Positions 38,101 through 48,113 are shown, counted from the stretch's first letter. The stretch is 64,000 nt of DNA from Corynebacterium frankenforstense (GCF_030211955.1 NZ_JASODI010000014.1:4024-68023); one strand, 5' to 3'. The notes: generated by a model not told the origin, from the letters alone. Numbers and translations: made by a program.

Positions 38101-38595
38101 GTGTTGGCTCCCCTTTCGATGCCACGGGCGATGTTCGCGCCCGCTCACAACGTATGCCCAGACAACTTTACGCCCGTTCGGTGCGAAACGGGCAATTGAA
38201 ATGTGCCCGGTCCCCGCTTGAGGGGCAATGGCAATGATCACATTCCCACACACCCGGAGCATGCTCACAGTCTGATGTTCCCCCTATTCGGGTAAAAAAT
38301 CGAAAGAATCGCCCGCTCCTCCGATCTCTTAAATTCCACCAGATCGGACATAACCACCCCCGATGACGTCTGAAACGATCCCGTTCCCACATCCGCGGGA
38401 GTCGGCACCGCTCCCCCGTGCCCGGACCGGGGGATTGACGACGCCGCGCCGCTCCCCCGGCTGCACCTCCCCCGCGTGCTTCGTTCCCCGACGTGCGCTC
38501 CGATGCGCCGTGGCGAATATCACCGCGCATGTGCAGCTCCCGGAGCCTGCGTGGCCCGTTCTCCCGCGCGGCCACGCGCCCCCGGAGACGCTAAA
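38101..38595. promoter_or_regulatory. Long gap upstream of bglF with palindrome and repeat
   Basis: No convincing gene in this part of the 592-bp gap. Seen: palindrome GCCCGTT-N8-AACGGGC (38172-38193), which could be an operator or antiterminator stem for bglF; TGTGAGCATGCTCC (minus strand near 38265), a weak match to a CRP/GlxR half-site pair; and the dispersed motif ATTGACGACGCCGCGCC (38434-38450). A 135-codon frame at 38168-38575 looks like chance. Confidence 0.4.
38434..38450 (+). repeat. Dispersed ATTGACGACGCCGCG motif
   Basis: ATTGACGACGCCGCGCC in the bglF-rpsA gap. Confidence 0.5.
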
Positions 38596-38629
38596 AGCGG
38601 CCCCGTCCCACCGTGGGGACGGGGCCGCT
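38596..38629 (-). terminator. Terminator after rpsA
   Basis: Perfect 14-bp stem AGCGGCCCCGTCCC (38596-38609) and complement (38616-38629), followed by TTTT on the minus strand; classical intrinsic terminator. Confidence 0.9.
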
Positions 38630-38692
38630 CGTGCCGCCGGCGGGACTCAGCCCGGTGTCACCGGGAGGTCAGCGCCGGAGGCGGCGGACCGA

Positions 38693-40156
38693 TCAGTTGC
38701 CGGTCAGCTTCTTGCGCAGCTTGGCGAGCTGCTCGTCGGAGGCCAGGGTGCCACCGTGGTTCTCCTCGGGCTCGGACGCCGGAGCCGCGTCCGAGGTGCG
38801 CGAGGAGTAGTTGGCGGAGGCGGAAGCCTCGTCGGCGGCCTCGGCGGCCGCGGCGTGGTGACGCTCGACCTGCGCGGAGTGCAGCTGGTGGCGACGCTCC
38901 GACTCGGCGTAGCGGGCCTCCCACTCCTCGCGCTGGGTCTCGTAGCCCTCGAGCCACTCATTGGTCTCGGCGTCGAAGCCCTCCGGGAAGATGTAGTTGC
39001 CCTGATCGTCGTAGGAGTCGGCCATGCCGTACTTCGACGGGTCGAACTCCTCGGAGAAGTCCTCGTCGGCCTGCTTGAGCGACAGCGAGATGCGGCGACG
39101 CTCGAGGTCGATGTCGATGACCTTGACCATGAGCTCCTCGCCCACGGTGACGATCTGGTCCGGCACGTCGACGTGACGCTGGGCCAGCTCGGAGATGTGG
39201 ACCAGGCCCTCGATGCCCTCCTCGACGCGGACGAACGCGCCGAACGGGACGAGCTTGGTGACCTTGCCCGGGACGATCTGGCCGACCGCGTGGGTCCGGG
39301 CGAAGATGCGCCACGGATCCTCCTGGGTCGCCTTGAGCGACAGGGAGACGCGCTCGCGGTCCAGGTCGACGTCGAGGACCTCGACGGTGACCTCCTCACC
39401 CACGGTGACGACCTCGGACGGGTGGTCGATGTGCTTCCAGGACAGCTCGGAGACGTGCACCAGGCCGTCGACACCGCCGAGATCGACGAAGGCGCCGAAG
39501 TTGACGATGGAGGACACGACGCCCTTGCGGACCTGGCCCTTCTGCAGCTGGTGCAGGAACTCGGAGCGGACCTCGGACTGGGTCTGCTCGAGCCAGGCGC
39601 GGCGGGACAGCACGACGTTGTTGCGGTGCTTGTCCAGCTCGATGATCTTGGCCTCGAGCTCCTGACCGATGTAGGGCTCCAGGTCGCGCACGCGGCGCAT
39701 CTCGACCAGGGAGGCCGGCAGGAAGCCGCGCAGCCCGATGTCGAGGATCAGGCCGCCCTTGACGACCTCGATGACGGTGCCGGTGACCGGCTCGTCCTTC
39801 TCCTTGAGGTCCTCGATGGTGCCCCAGGCGCGCTCGTACTGGGCACGCTTCTTGGAGAGGATCAGGCGGCCTTCCTTGTCCTCCTTGGTGAGGACAAGCG
39901 CGTCGATCTCGTCGCCGACCTCGACGACCTCGTCCGGGTCGACGTCGTGCTTGATCGACAGCTCGCGCGTCGGGATGACGCCCTCGGTCTTGTAGCCGAT
40001 GTCGAGCAGGACCTCGTCGTGATCGACCTTGACGACGGTGCCTTCGACGATGTCACCGTCGTTGAAGTACTTGATGGTCTGGTCGACCGCGGCGAGGAAA
40101 TCCTCAGCGGAGCCGATGTCGTTGACGGCTACCTGAGGGACGTTGGTGTTGGGCAT
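38693..40156 (-). CDS. rpsA: 30S ribosomal protein S1
   Basis: Brings mRNA to the 30S subunit. 487 aa from ATG 40156 (MPNTNVPQVAVNDIGSAEDF). Four S1 RNA-binding domains are visible (about residues 35-105, 120-190, 205-280, 290-365; e.g. GVVSSIVNFGAFVDLGGVDGLVHVSELSW), then an acidic, Glu/Ala-rich C-terminal region of 120 residues as in other actinobacteria. Single gene with its own promoter and terminator; the long leader suggests the autoregulation known for rpsA elsewhere. Confidence 0.96.
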   Translation of the reverse strand: MPNTNVPQVAVNDIGSAEDFLAAVDQTIKYFNDGDIVEGTVVKVDHDEVLLDIGYKTEGVIPTRELSIKHDVDPDEVVEVGDEIDALVLTKEDKEGRLILSKKRAQYERAWGTIEDLKEKDEPVTGTVIEVVKGGLILDIGLRGFLPASLVEMRRVRDLEPYIGQELEAKIIELDKHRNNVVLSRRAWLEQTQSEVRSEFLHQLQKGQVRKGVVSSIVNFGAFVDLGGVDGLVHVSELSWKHIDHPSEVVTVGEEVTVEVLDVDLDRERVSLSLKATQEDPWRIFARTHAVGQIVPGKVTKLVPFGAFVRVEEGIEGLVHISELAQRHVDVPDQIVTVGEELMVKVIDIDLERRRISLSLKQADEDFSEEFDPSKYGMADSYDDQGNYIFPEGFDAETNEWLEGYETQREEWEARYAESERRHQLHSAQVERHHAAAAEAADEASASANYSSRTSDAAPASEPEENHGGTLASDEQLAKLRKKLTGN

Positions 40157-40339
40157 ATGTTCGTGTGCTCCGAAATGGGATAGGACTCGTAGGTGTACAG
40201 GATCGCGCATCTCTCGGTGCCGGTCACGGCTGCTCCGGGTCCGAAGGTCCCGGCCGCGCGGCCGCACCGATCCCGCGACGCCCGCCCCGCCCCACCTATC
40301 ACTGGGTCGTGGGCGCGCGCGCACAGATACGCCCGGTAG

Positions 40340-40368
40340 ATACTAGTCATCTCCGGCGCCTATTTCAA
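40340..40368 (-). promoter_or_regulatory. Sigma70-type promoter of rpsA
   Basis: On the minus strand TTGAAA (40368-40363), 17 bases, TAGTAT (40345-40340). Start expected near 40333, giving a 5' leader of about 175 nt. The best promoter match I found in the window. Confidence 0.75.
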
Positions 40369-40428
40369 CCGCGACACGGCACGTCGCGGCCGAGTTTCCC
40401 ACCCGGCCGCTCCCCGGCACCCGGCCCC

Positions 40429-40478
40429 GGCCGCGGTGTCTGCTTCCCCGGCCGCGGCGTCAGTTTTCACGGCCGCGG
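40429..40478. repeat. Three 21-bp direct repeats after polA
   Basis: GGCCGCGG occurs at 40429, 40450 and 40471, exactly 21 bp apart, within three partly similar units in the 342-bp polA-rpsA gap. The rest of the gap holds the rpsA promoter and leader. Confidence 0.6.
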
Positions 40479-40498
40479 TGACGAAGTCGCCGCGGCGC

Positions 40499-43075
40499 CT
40501 AGTGCGCGGCGGCCTCCCAGTTCTCGCCGACGCCGACGCTGACCTCCAGCGGCACGCGCAGCTCGATCGCGCCGTCCATCTCGGCGCGCAGGATGTCGGT
40601 GACCTCCTCGCGCTCACCGGCGGCGACCTCGACGACGAGCTCGTCGTGGACCTGCAGCAGCACCCGCGAGGAGAGCCCGCGCTCGCGCAGGGCCCGGTCG
40701 ACGCGGATCATGGCGACCTTGATGATGTCGGCGGCCGTGCCCTGGATCGGGGCGTTGAGGGCGGCGCGCTCGGCGTTCTCGCGGGCGATGCGGTTGGTGC
40801 TGGCCAGCTCGGGTAGGTAGCGGCGCCGGCCGAAGACGGTGGAGGTGTAGCCGTCGCGGCGGGCGACCTCGACCACGCCCCCGAGGTAGTCCTTGACCCC
40901 GCCGAAGCGCTCGAAGTAGCTGTCCATGATGGACTTCGCCTCGCCGGGCGCGATGCCCAGCTGCTGGGAGAGCCCGTAGGCCGACAGCCCGTAGGCCAGG
41001 CCGTAGCTCATGGCCTTCACGCGCCGGCGCAGCTCCGGGGTCACCTGGTCGACGGGCACGTCGAAGACGCGCGAGCCGACGAAGTTGTGCAGGTCCTCGC
41101 CGCCGCGGTAGGCCTCGATCAGCCCGGCGTCACGTGAGAGGTGCGCCATGACACGCATCTCGATCTGCGAGTAGTCGGCGGTGACCAGGCTCTCGAAGTC
41201 CGGCCCGACGGTGAACGCGGAGCGGATCTTGCGCCCGGCCGGGGTGCGCACGGGGATGTTCTGCAGGTTCGGGTCGGTCGAGGACAGCCTGCCGGTCGAG
41301 GTGACCGTCTGGTGGAAGGTGGTGTGGATGCGGCCGTCGGAGCCGACCGACTTGATCAGGCCCTCCAGCGTCGACTTCATCTTCTGGTACTCGCGGTGGG
41401 CCAGCAGGTGGTCGAGGAACGGGTGCGGGTGCTTGACCGCCAGCTGCTCGATCTCCTTGGCCGCCGTGGAGTAGCCGGTCTTCGTCTTCTTCGTCTTGGG
41501 CATGCCGAGGGTCTCGAAGAGGACGACCTGGAGCTGCTTGGGGCTCGACAGGTTCAGCTCCGGGTCGCCGGCGATCTCGCGGGCGGCCTCCTCCTCGTGG
41601 GCCACGGAGTCCTCGAAGCCGGCGAGCTGCTCGCGCAGCACGTCGATGTCCACGGCGATGCCGGTGGACTCCATGCGCGCCAGGATGCCCACCAGCGGCA
41701 GCTCCATGTCGAGGTAGAGCTCGTAGGCGTCGATGCCCTGCAGCTCCTCGACCAGCTCGGCGGAGAGCTCGAGGATTGCGGCGGCCCGGTCGACGTCGCG
41801 CTCGCCGAGCGAGCGGCGCAGGTGGCGCTGGTAGACGTCGTCGAGGGCGTAGGTGCGCTGGCCGGGGTGCAGCAGGTAGGCGGCCAGCAGGGTGTCGTGG
41901 GCCAGCCCGCCGAGCTCGAAGCCGCGCTCGGCCAGGCGGTGGATGAGGTCTTTCGCGCCGTGGACGAACTTGGGCGAGTCGCCGGCGAGCCACTCGGCGA
42001 GCCTGGCCTCCTCGGCGGCGTCCAGGTCGGCCAGTTCCAGCACCACGGCGCTGCGCGCGACGTCGGCAAGCACCAACGTCTCCTCGCCCACCAAGTCGAG
42101 CGCGGTCGGGCGCTCGCCCAGCCACGCCACGCCGTCGTCGGAGACGGTGACGGCGTCGGGGGTGTCGTCGGCGGGCAGCTCGCCGTCGTCGTTCGGCACG
42201 ACGGCGAGCACGCGCTCGCGCAGCTGGGTGCCGAACTCGAGCTCGTCGAACTTGGCGGCCACCTCGGCCACCTTCGCCTCGCGGAAAGTCAACTCCTCGG
42301 GCTTGACCCCGAGGTCGAGGTCGGTGACCATCTGCGTCAGCCGGCGGTTCATCCGCACCTGGTCGAGGCGCTCGCGCAGGTTGTCACCGGTCTTGCCGGT
42401 GATCTCGTCGGCGTTGTCCAGCAGGCTCTCGAGGTCGCCGTACTTGAGGATCCACTTCTGCGCGGTCTTCTCGCCCACGCCCGGGATCTTCGGCAGATTG
42501 TCGGAGGGGTCGCCGCGCAGCGCGGCGAAGTCCGGGTACTGCTCGGGAGTGAGACCGTACTTCTCCTCGACGGCCTCCGGGGTGAAGCGGTGCAGCGTGG
42601 AGACACCCTTCGTCGGGTAGAGCACGGTCGTGTTCTCGTCGACGAGCTGCAGGTAGTCGCGGTCGCCGGTGACGATCAGCGTCTGGCCGAGCGCCTCGTC
42701 GCCGTCGGCGGCCGTGGCCAGGGTCGCAAGGATGTCGTCGGCCTCGTAGTTGTCCACGCTCAGCGTCGTGATGCCGAGGGTGCCCAGCACCTCGCGGATG
42801 ATGTCCACCTGACCGCGGAACGCCTCCGGGGCGGCCTCGCGCTGGGCCTTGTACTCCGGGAAGAGGTCGGTGCGGAAGGTGTGGCGCCCGACGTCGAAGG
42901 CGACCGCGATGCGGGTGGGTTCCTCGTCGCGCAAAAGGCCGGCGAGCATGGACAGGAAGCCGTAGACCGCGTTCGTGTGCTGGCCGCCGGAGGTGGAGAA
43001 CTTCTCCACCGGCAGAGCGTAGAAGGCGCGGAAGGCCATGGAGTGGCCGTCGATGAGCAGCAGTCGTTCCGTCAC
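40499..43075 (-). CDS. polA: DNA polymerase I
   Basis: Repair and Okazaki-fragment polymerase. 858 aa: N-terminal 5'-nuclease (MTERLLLIDGHSMAFRAFYAL; residues 1-290), a degenerate 3'-5' exonuclease domain without its catalytic acids, and the polymerase with motif A DYSQIEMRVMAHL, motif B RRRVKAMSYGLAYG and motif C LQVHDELVVEV. As usual for actinobacteria, proofreading is lost. GTG 43075; TAGACT eight bases upstream (43084-43089) indicates a leaderless mRNA divergent from the tRNA gene. Confidence 0.97.
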   Translation of the reverse strand: MTERLLLIDGHSMAFRAFYALPVEKFSTSGGQHTNAVYGFLSMLAGLLRDEEPTRIAVAFDVGRHTFRTDLFPEYKAQREAAPEAFRGQVDIIREVLGTLGITTLSVDNYEADDILATLATAADGDEALGQTLIVTGDRDYLQLVDENTTVLYPTKGVSTLHRFTPEAVEEKYGLTPEQYPDFAALRGDPSDNLPKIPGVGEKTAQKWILKYGDLESLLDNADEITGKTGDNLRERLDQVRMNRRLTQMVTDLDLGVKPEELTFREAKVAEVAAKFDELEFGTQLRERVLAVVPNDDGELPADDTPDAVTVSDDGVAWLGERPTALDLVGEETLVLADVARSAVVLELADLDAAEEARLAEWLAGDSPKFVHGAKDLIHRLAERGFELGGLAHDTLLAAYLLHPGQRTYALDDVYQRHLRRSLGERDVDRAAAILELSAELVEELQGIDAYELYLDMELPLVGILARMESTGIAVDIDVLREQLAGFEDSVAHEEEAAREIAGDPELNLSSPKQLQVVLFETLGMPKTKKTKTGYSTAAKEIEQLAVKHPHPFLDHLLAHREYQKMKSTLEGLIKSVGSDGRIHTTFHQTVTSTGRLSSTDPNLQNIPVRTPAGRKIRSAFTVGPDFESLVTADYSQIEMRVMAHLSRDAGLIEAYRGGEDLHNFVGSRVFDVPVDQVTPELRRRVKAMSYGLAYGLSAYGLSQQLGIAPGEAKSIMDSYFERFGGVKDYLGGVVEVARRDGYTSTVFGRRRYLPELASTNRIARENAERAALNAPIQGTAADIIKVAMIRVDRALRERGLSSRVLLQVHDELVVEVAAGEREEVTDILRAEMDGAIELRVPLEVSVGVGENWEAAAH

Positions 43076-43124
43076 GCCCGCCCAGTCTAGACAGCCGCGT
43101 TTATTCCGCGCGGGCCCGGTGCGC

Positions 43125-43130
43125 TAGCAT
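43125..43130 (+). promoter_or_regulatory. -10 box of the tRNA-Leu gene
   Basis: TAGCAT ten bases before the tRNA; TTTATT about 19 bases upstream is a weak -35. Confidence 0.45.
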
Positions 43131-43140
43131 TCTTCGGCAG

Positions 43141-43224
43141 GCCCCTGTGGCGGAACTGGTAGACGCGCCGCACTCAAAATGCGGTATCCGCGAGGATGTG
43201 TGGGTTCGATTCCCACCGGGGGCA
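43141..43224 (+). tRNA. tRNA-Leu (anticodon CAA)
   Basis: 84 nt. Acceptor GCCCCTG pairs with CGGGGGC, followed by discriminator A; no CCA encoded. Anticodon stem CCGCA/TGCGG with loop CTCAAAA (anticodon CAA, reads UUG), a class II long variable arm (TATCCGCGAGGATG) and a T arm TGGGTTCGATTCCCA. Confidence 0.95.
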
Positions 43225-43279
43225 CCGCCGGAGGCGCCGCACCACGTGCGGCGCTTTTCGGCGCTTGGGGCCCGCCCCG

Positions 43280-43300
43280 CTTGCCGACGCCGCGCCGGTC
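43280..43300 (+). repeat. Diverged dispersed motif after tRNA-Leu
   Basis: CTTGCCGACGCCGCGCCGGTC, same core as TTGACGACGCCGCG with one change. Confidence 0.4.
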
Positions 43301-43396
43301 GCCGTGGGCGCGTCCCCTCCGGCGCGGCGGCGCTGGGCCGTGGGGTCACGCTGCTAGGCTGGTCGGGTCAAGATCCGCCCGAAACTGGAGGTAGCC

Positions 43397-43447
43397 GTGC
43401 GTCGCCCCCTGTCCATGACCCGCCCTCCCGGGAGCGTGGTGCGCTAG
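43397..43447 (+). CDS. Possible 16-aa leader peptide before DUF368
   Basis: GTG 43397 sits four bases after GGAGGTAGCC's GGAGG core and encodes MRRPLSMTRPPGSVVR, with its TAG stop directly abutting the ATG of the DUF368 gene, which has a poorer ribosome site of its own. Such a layout would couple translation. No runs of one amino acid suggest attenuation. Existence as a peptide is inferred. Confidence 0.4.
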   Translation: MRRPLSMTRPPGSVVR

Positions 43448-44353
<906 letters not shown>

Positions 44354-44356
44354 CCC

Positions 44357-45280
44357 ATGACCGCCTCAACGCTGCGCCGCCCGCTGCGCGCCCTCGCCGG
44401 TGTGCTCACCGCGCTGGCGTGCGCGTTCGGCCTGAGCGCGTGCGTGACCAACGAGGAGACCGGCCACCCCGAAGGCTGGGAGGAGATCACTCCCCCGGCC
44501 GACCCGCAGGTGCAGGCGCTGGTCCCCGAGGAGATCGCCGCCCGCGGCTCCATCTCCATCGGCACCAACCCGCCCTTCGCCCCCTTCGAGTTCAAGGACT
44601 CGCAGGGCAACATCATCGGCTTCGAGATGGACCTCGCCGCCGCCGTGGCCTCGGTGATGGGGCTCGACCTGGAGATCCGCCAGCAGGACTTCGCCATGAT
44701 CCTGCCGGCGATCAACGGCGGGACCATCGACTTCGGCGCGACCGGGTTCACCGACACCGAGGAGCGCCGCCAGGGCTTCGACTTCATCGACCACCTCTAC
44801 GCCGGCATCCAGTGGGCGCAGCAGTCCGGTGAGCCCCCGGTGGACCCGGACCACGCCTGCGGGCTGACGGTCGCGGTGCAGCGCACCACGGTCGCCGAGA
44901 CCGACGACGTGCGCCCGAAGTCCGCCGAGTGCGAGGCCCGCGGCGAGAAGCCGATCGAGATCCTGTCCTACGAGACCGCCGACCAGGCCGCCACCGCCCT
45001 GGTGGTCGGCCGCGCCGACGCCCTGTCCGCGGACTCCCCGATCACCGCCTGGGCCATCGAGCGCGCCGACGGCAAGATCACCACCACCGGTGAGGTCTTC
45101 GCCGCCGCCCCCTACGGCTTCGCCACCCCGAAGGGCTCGCAGCTGACCGACGCGATCGCCGCCGCCATGCAGGTGCTCATCGACTCCGGCGACTATGAGC
45201 GCATCCTGGCGCAGTGGAACATCACCGACGGCCTGGTCGACCAGGCCCTGATCAACGAGGAACCGGCTGATATCCGATGA
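44357..45280 (+). CDS. Amino-acid ABC transporter, substrate-binding lipoprotein
   Basis: 307 aa. Signal peptide with lipobox LSAC (lipid-modified Cys29), then a family 3 solute-binding protein: GSISIGTNPPFAPFEFKDSQG, GFEMDLAAAVASVMGL, and EILSYETADQAATALVVGRADA. Captures a polar amino acid such as glutamate outside the membrane for import. Stop overlaps the permease start (ATGA). Confidence 0.92.
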   Translation: MTASTLRRPLRALAGVLTALACAFGLSACVTNEETGHPEGWEEITPPADPQVQALVPEEIAARGSISIGTNPPFAPFEFKDSQGNIIGFEMDLAAAVASVMGLDLEIRQQDFAMILPAINGGTIDFGATGFTDTEERRQGFDFIDHLYAGIQWAQQSGEPPVDPDHACGLTVAVQRTTVAETDDVRPKSAECEARGEKPIEILSYETADQAATALVVGRADALSADSPITAWAIERADGKITTTGEVFAAAPYGFATPKGSQLTDAIAAAMQVLIDSGDYERILAQWNITDGLVDQALINEEPADIR

Positions 45281-46215
45281 CTGAAACCGCACAGACTCAG
45301 CCCGCGCCCATCCGCGCGGTGCCGCTGAAGCACCCGGGCCGCTGGGTGACCGCCGCGATCGTGGTCGGGCTGGCCGCCTGGTTCCTCATCGGCGCGGCCA
45401 CCAACGAGGCCTACGGCTGGGACACCTACTTCGCTTACCTCTTCGACACCCGCATCATCACCGCTGCGGGCCACACCATCGCGATCACGACGCTGGCGAT
45501 GGTCCTCGGCGTGGTCGGCGGCGTGCTGCTGGCCGTGATGCGCATGTCGCCCAACCCGGTGCTGCGGGTGGTCTCCTGGGGCTTTTTGTGGGTCTGGCGC
45601 GGCACCCCGATCTACGTCCAGCTGGTCTTCTGGGGCCTTCTGGGGTCGATCTACCAGGTCATCGCCGTCGGCCCGGTGGAGATCAGCGTCGAGTCCGTGC
45701 TGAGCAACATGTTCCTGCTCGCCGTGCTCGGCCTCGGCCTCAACGAGGCGGCCTACATGGCGGAGATCGTCCGCTCCGGCATCCAGGCCGTGCCCGAGGG
45801 CCAGCTGGAGGCGTCCAAGGCCCTCGGCATGGGCTGGTGGATGACCATGCGGCGCACGGTGATGCCGCAGGCGATGCGCATCATCATCCCGCCGACGGGC
45901 AACGAGTTCATCTCGCTGCTGAAGACCACCTCGCTGGTCGTGGCCATCCCCTACACCCACGAGCTCTACGGCCGGTCGCTCGACATCGCCAACGCGCTGT
46001 TCGAGCCGGTGCCGATGCTGCTGGTGGCGGCCACCTGGTACCTGGTGATCACCTCGCTGTTCATGATCGGCCAGCACTACCTGGAGAAGTACTACGAGCG
46101 CGGGTCCACCCGCGAACTGACCGGCCGCCAGCTGGCCGCCCTCGCCGACGCCGAGGGCACGCTGCCCGGAAACGTCACCGTCATCCCCGAACCGGAACGG
46201 AAGGCCAAGAAGTGA
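45277..46215 (+). CDS. Amino-acid ABC transporter, permease
   Basis: 312 aa, HisM/GluC-type permease: about five membrane helices, and the EAA-loop [24 protein letters not shown] that docks the ATPase. One permease gene only, so it probably works as a homodimer. Overlaps the ATPase start by four bases (GTGA). Confidence 0.93.
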   Translation: MTETAQTQPAPIRAVPLKHPGRWVTAAIVVGLAAWFLIGAATNEAYGWDTYFAYLFDTRIITAAGHTIAITTLAMVLGVVGGVLLAVMRMSPNPVLRVVSWGFLWVWRGTPIYVQLVFWGLLGSIYQVIAVGPVEISVESVLSNMFLLAVLGLGLNEAAYMAEIVRSGIQAVPEGQLEASKALGMGWWMTMRRTVMPQAMRIIIPPTGNEFISLLKTTSLVVAIPYTHELYGRSLDIANALFEPVPMLLVAATWYLVITSLFMIGQHYLEKYYERGSTRELTGRQLAALADAEGTLPGNVTVIPEPERKAKK

Positions 46216-47012
46216 CCCAGCCCAGCAACAACCACGCCGCCGGCGCCGCGACCCCGATGATCGACGCGCAGCAGGTGTGCAAGTCCTTCGGCCAGCTCCA
46301 GGTGCTCAAGGGCATCGACATGACCGTGCCGGCCGGCTCGGTCACCTGCCTGATCGGCCCGTCCGGCTCCGGTAAGTCGACGTTTCTGCGCTGCGTGAAC
46401 CACCTCGAGAAGGTCACCGCCGGGCGGCTCTACGTCGACGGCGAGCTGATCGGGTACAAGGAGAAGGACGGCACCCTCTACGAGATCTCCGAGAAGGAGG
46501 CCGCCCGCCAGCGCGCCGACATCGGCATGGTCTTCCAGAACTTCAACCTCTTTCCCCACCGCACCGCGCTGGAGAACATCACCGAGGCCCCGGTGCACGT
46601 CAAGGGCGTCGACGCGGGCGAGGCGGAGCGCCGGGCCCGGGAGCTGCTCGACATGGTGGGCCTGGCGCACAAGGCCGACGCCTACCCGGCGCAGCTGTCG
46701 GGTGGTCAGCAGCAGCGCGTGGCCATCGCGCGCGCGGTGGCCATGCGCCCGAAGCTGATGCTCTTCGACGAGCCGACCTCCGCGTTGGACCCGGAGCTGG
46801 TCGGCGAGGTGCTGCGCGTGATGAAGGAGCTGGCCGCCGAGGGGATGACCATGCTCGTGGTCACCCACGAGATGGGCTTCGCCCACGAGGTCGCCGACCA
46901 GATCGTCTTCATGGCCGACGGCCGCGTGGCCGAGCGCGGCACCCCGGCCGAGGTGCTGGACAACCCGCGCGAGGAGCGCACCCAGGCGTTCCTGTCGAGC
47001 CTGTTGAAGTAG
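46212..47012 (+). CDS. Amino-acid ABC transporter, ATP-binding protein
   Basis: 266 aa from GTG 46212. Walker [11 protein letters not shown]-loop NFNLFPHRT, signature [14 protein letters not shown], Walker [13 protein letters not shown] and H-loop VVTHEMGF are all intact; GlnQ/GluA type. Energises import with the two preceding genes. Confidence 0.94.
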   Translation: MTQPSNNHAAGAATPMIDAQQVCKSFGQLQVLKGIDMTVPAGSVTCLIGPSGSGKSTFLRCVNHLEKVTAGRLYVDGELIGYKEKDGTLYEISEKEAARQRADIGMVFQNFNLFPHRTALENITEAPVHVKGVDAGEAERRARELLDMVGLAHKADAYPAQLSGGQQQRVAIARAVAMRPKLMLFDEPTSALDPELVGEVLRVMKELAAEGMTMLVVTHEMGFAHEVADQIVFMADGRVAERGTPAEVLDNPREERTQAFLSSLLK

Positions 47013-47030
47013 ACCAACCCGACAACGCAA

Positions 47031-47073
47031 CGAGCCGTGTCAGGCCCCGCAACAGGGGACTTGACACGGCTCG
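47031..47073 (+). terminator. Terminator of the ABC operon (also faces the minus-strand genes)
   Basis: CGAGCCGTGTCA (47031-47042) and its complement (47062-47073), 18 bp past the stop; can serve convergent transcripts. Confidence 0.8.
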
Positions 47074-47094
47074 ATTCGACTGCGAACCCGTGGG

Positions 47095-47400
47095 TCACTG
47101 GGACTCACGGAGGGCGGCGACCTTGGCTTCGAAGATGAACTTTTCCTCGATGTCCCGGATCTCGTCCCGGATGAGAGAAATAGTATCGCCGACAGGCTCA
47201 AGCTTCTGGTCACTCAGCCCGTGGTCCCACAGCTCCGGATAGCGCAGCTGGTTCTCGCTGTCCGTAAAGTCACAGACGTCCAGCATGCCCCAGAGATCCG
47301 CCTCAAACCGCTCGAGTGTCGCCAGAGCCTCCCGGTGCCGCTCCAAGATCGCCTCTAGCCGCCGGATGAGTTCCGCCGGCTTCATCACGCCCTTCGACAT
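47095..47400 (-). CDS. Small coiled-coil protein of unknown function
   Basis: 101 aa, MSKGVMKPAELIRRLEAILERHREALATLERFEADLWGMLD; mostly charged helix, likely coiled coil, soluble, with no signal. GGAGGAAGG lies upstream of the ATG. In a lower-GC patch (about 57-58% in two 60-base lines counted) next to the bacteriocin-like gene and on the same strand, 62 bp away. An immunity or accessory role is possible but unsupported. Confidence 0.65.
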   Translation of the reverse strand: MSKGVMKPAELIRRLEAILERHREALATLERFEADLWGMLDVCDFTDSENQLRYPELWDHGLSDQKLEPVGDTISLIRDEIRDIEEKFIFEAKVAALRESQ

Positions 47401-47462
47401 CGAAGTATTCCTTCCTCCTTGTAGGTTCGAGCCCGCGGAAGCAGACCCCTACGGACACGCGA

Positions 47463-47958
47463 TCAGCCGGCGTTCCAGTAAGAGTGGCAGGTACCGGAGG
47501 TCACGCCACCAGTCAGCGTGGCCTTTGCCCATTTCCCCCCAGGTTGAGTGGAATTGTTGGTTCGGCCACCCATGGTGACCGTGGCACCGTGGTTCTTGGT
47601 GCGGTGCATGTAGTGGGAAAAGCAGTGCTTCTCCGTGAAGTTCACCAGGTTCCACCCGTACTGCCAAGTGCCGCCACCGACGTTTTCGGTAGTAGTACCT
47701 GGCATAGCAAAGAGCGTGGCACCTTCACGATTGCGTTCAACATACCCTGAAAGATCCCCCTCAGGCGCAATCTCCGTGTCGATCGTGACTCTGCCCGACG
47801 TCGGAGCCCCGTGGTCATCAACAGAGAGGACCTCCTGCGTCACCCCGGGTGCAATCTCCACCGGGCCAGGCAGTTCGTCCGCCGCGGCGGACACAGCCAC
47901 TCCTGCCCAAAAGCACAGCTCCAGCCGTGACGGTTGCTATTGTAGATTTGGCGCTCAT
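47463..47958 (-). pseudogene. Lactococcin 972-family bacteriocin gene, one-base frameshift
   Basis: The C-terminal 70 residues fit lactococcin 972: GGTWQYGWNL, FSHYMHRTKNHGATV, GGRTNNSTQPGGKWAKAT and a final SYWNAG. ATG 47958 (AGAAAGGAAT site) starts a signal peptide MSAKSTIATVTAGAVLL which is out of phase with the rest; ATG to stop is 496 bases, one too many. Losing one base at the CCCAAAA run (47906-47912) restores AGVAVSAAADELPGP and a 164-aa preprotein with a pro-region of about 65 residues. Lactococcin 972 binds lipid II and blocks septum formation. Unlike it, this one has two Cys in the C-terminal domain. No recognisable immunity ABC or DUF1430-like genes are adjacent. Confidence 0.8.
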
Positions 47959-47991
47959 TGCGATTCCTTTCTCGATCGGTGAGCGTCTTCC

Positions 47992-48022
47992 GTGGCCGCC
48001 CCGCCCCAACGGGGCGGCCACC
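47992..48022 (-). terminator. Strong hairpin between bacteriocin and TSUP genes
   Basis: GTGGCCGCCCCG with complement CGGGGCGGCCAC; likely ends the transporter transcript about 90 bp past its stop. Confidence 0.65.
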
Positions 48023-48113
48023 ACAAGCGTCCGCTATTGTTACCTGCACCGCAATCGCTTGGAACTAATCGTTACCCGTTCGTTATGGGTTGCCGCAGGT
48101 GTCGCTCAGCCGG

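Noticed and set aside
38168..38575. Minus-strand 135-codon frame between bglF and rpsA
   Set aside because: No ribosome site, mixed composition typical of chance high-GC frames, and overlaps the bglF upstream region.
40429..40478. Possible CRISPR or binding-site array after polA
   Set aside because: Only three short units with 21-bp period, poorly conserved; kept only as a low-interest repeat.
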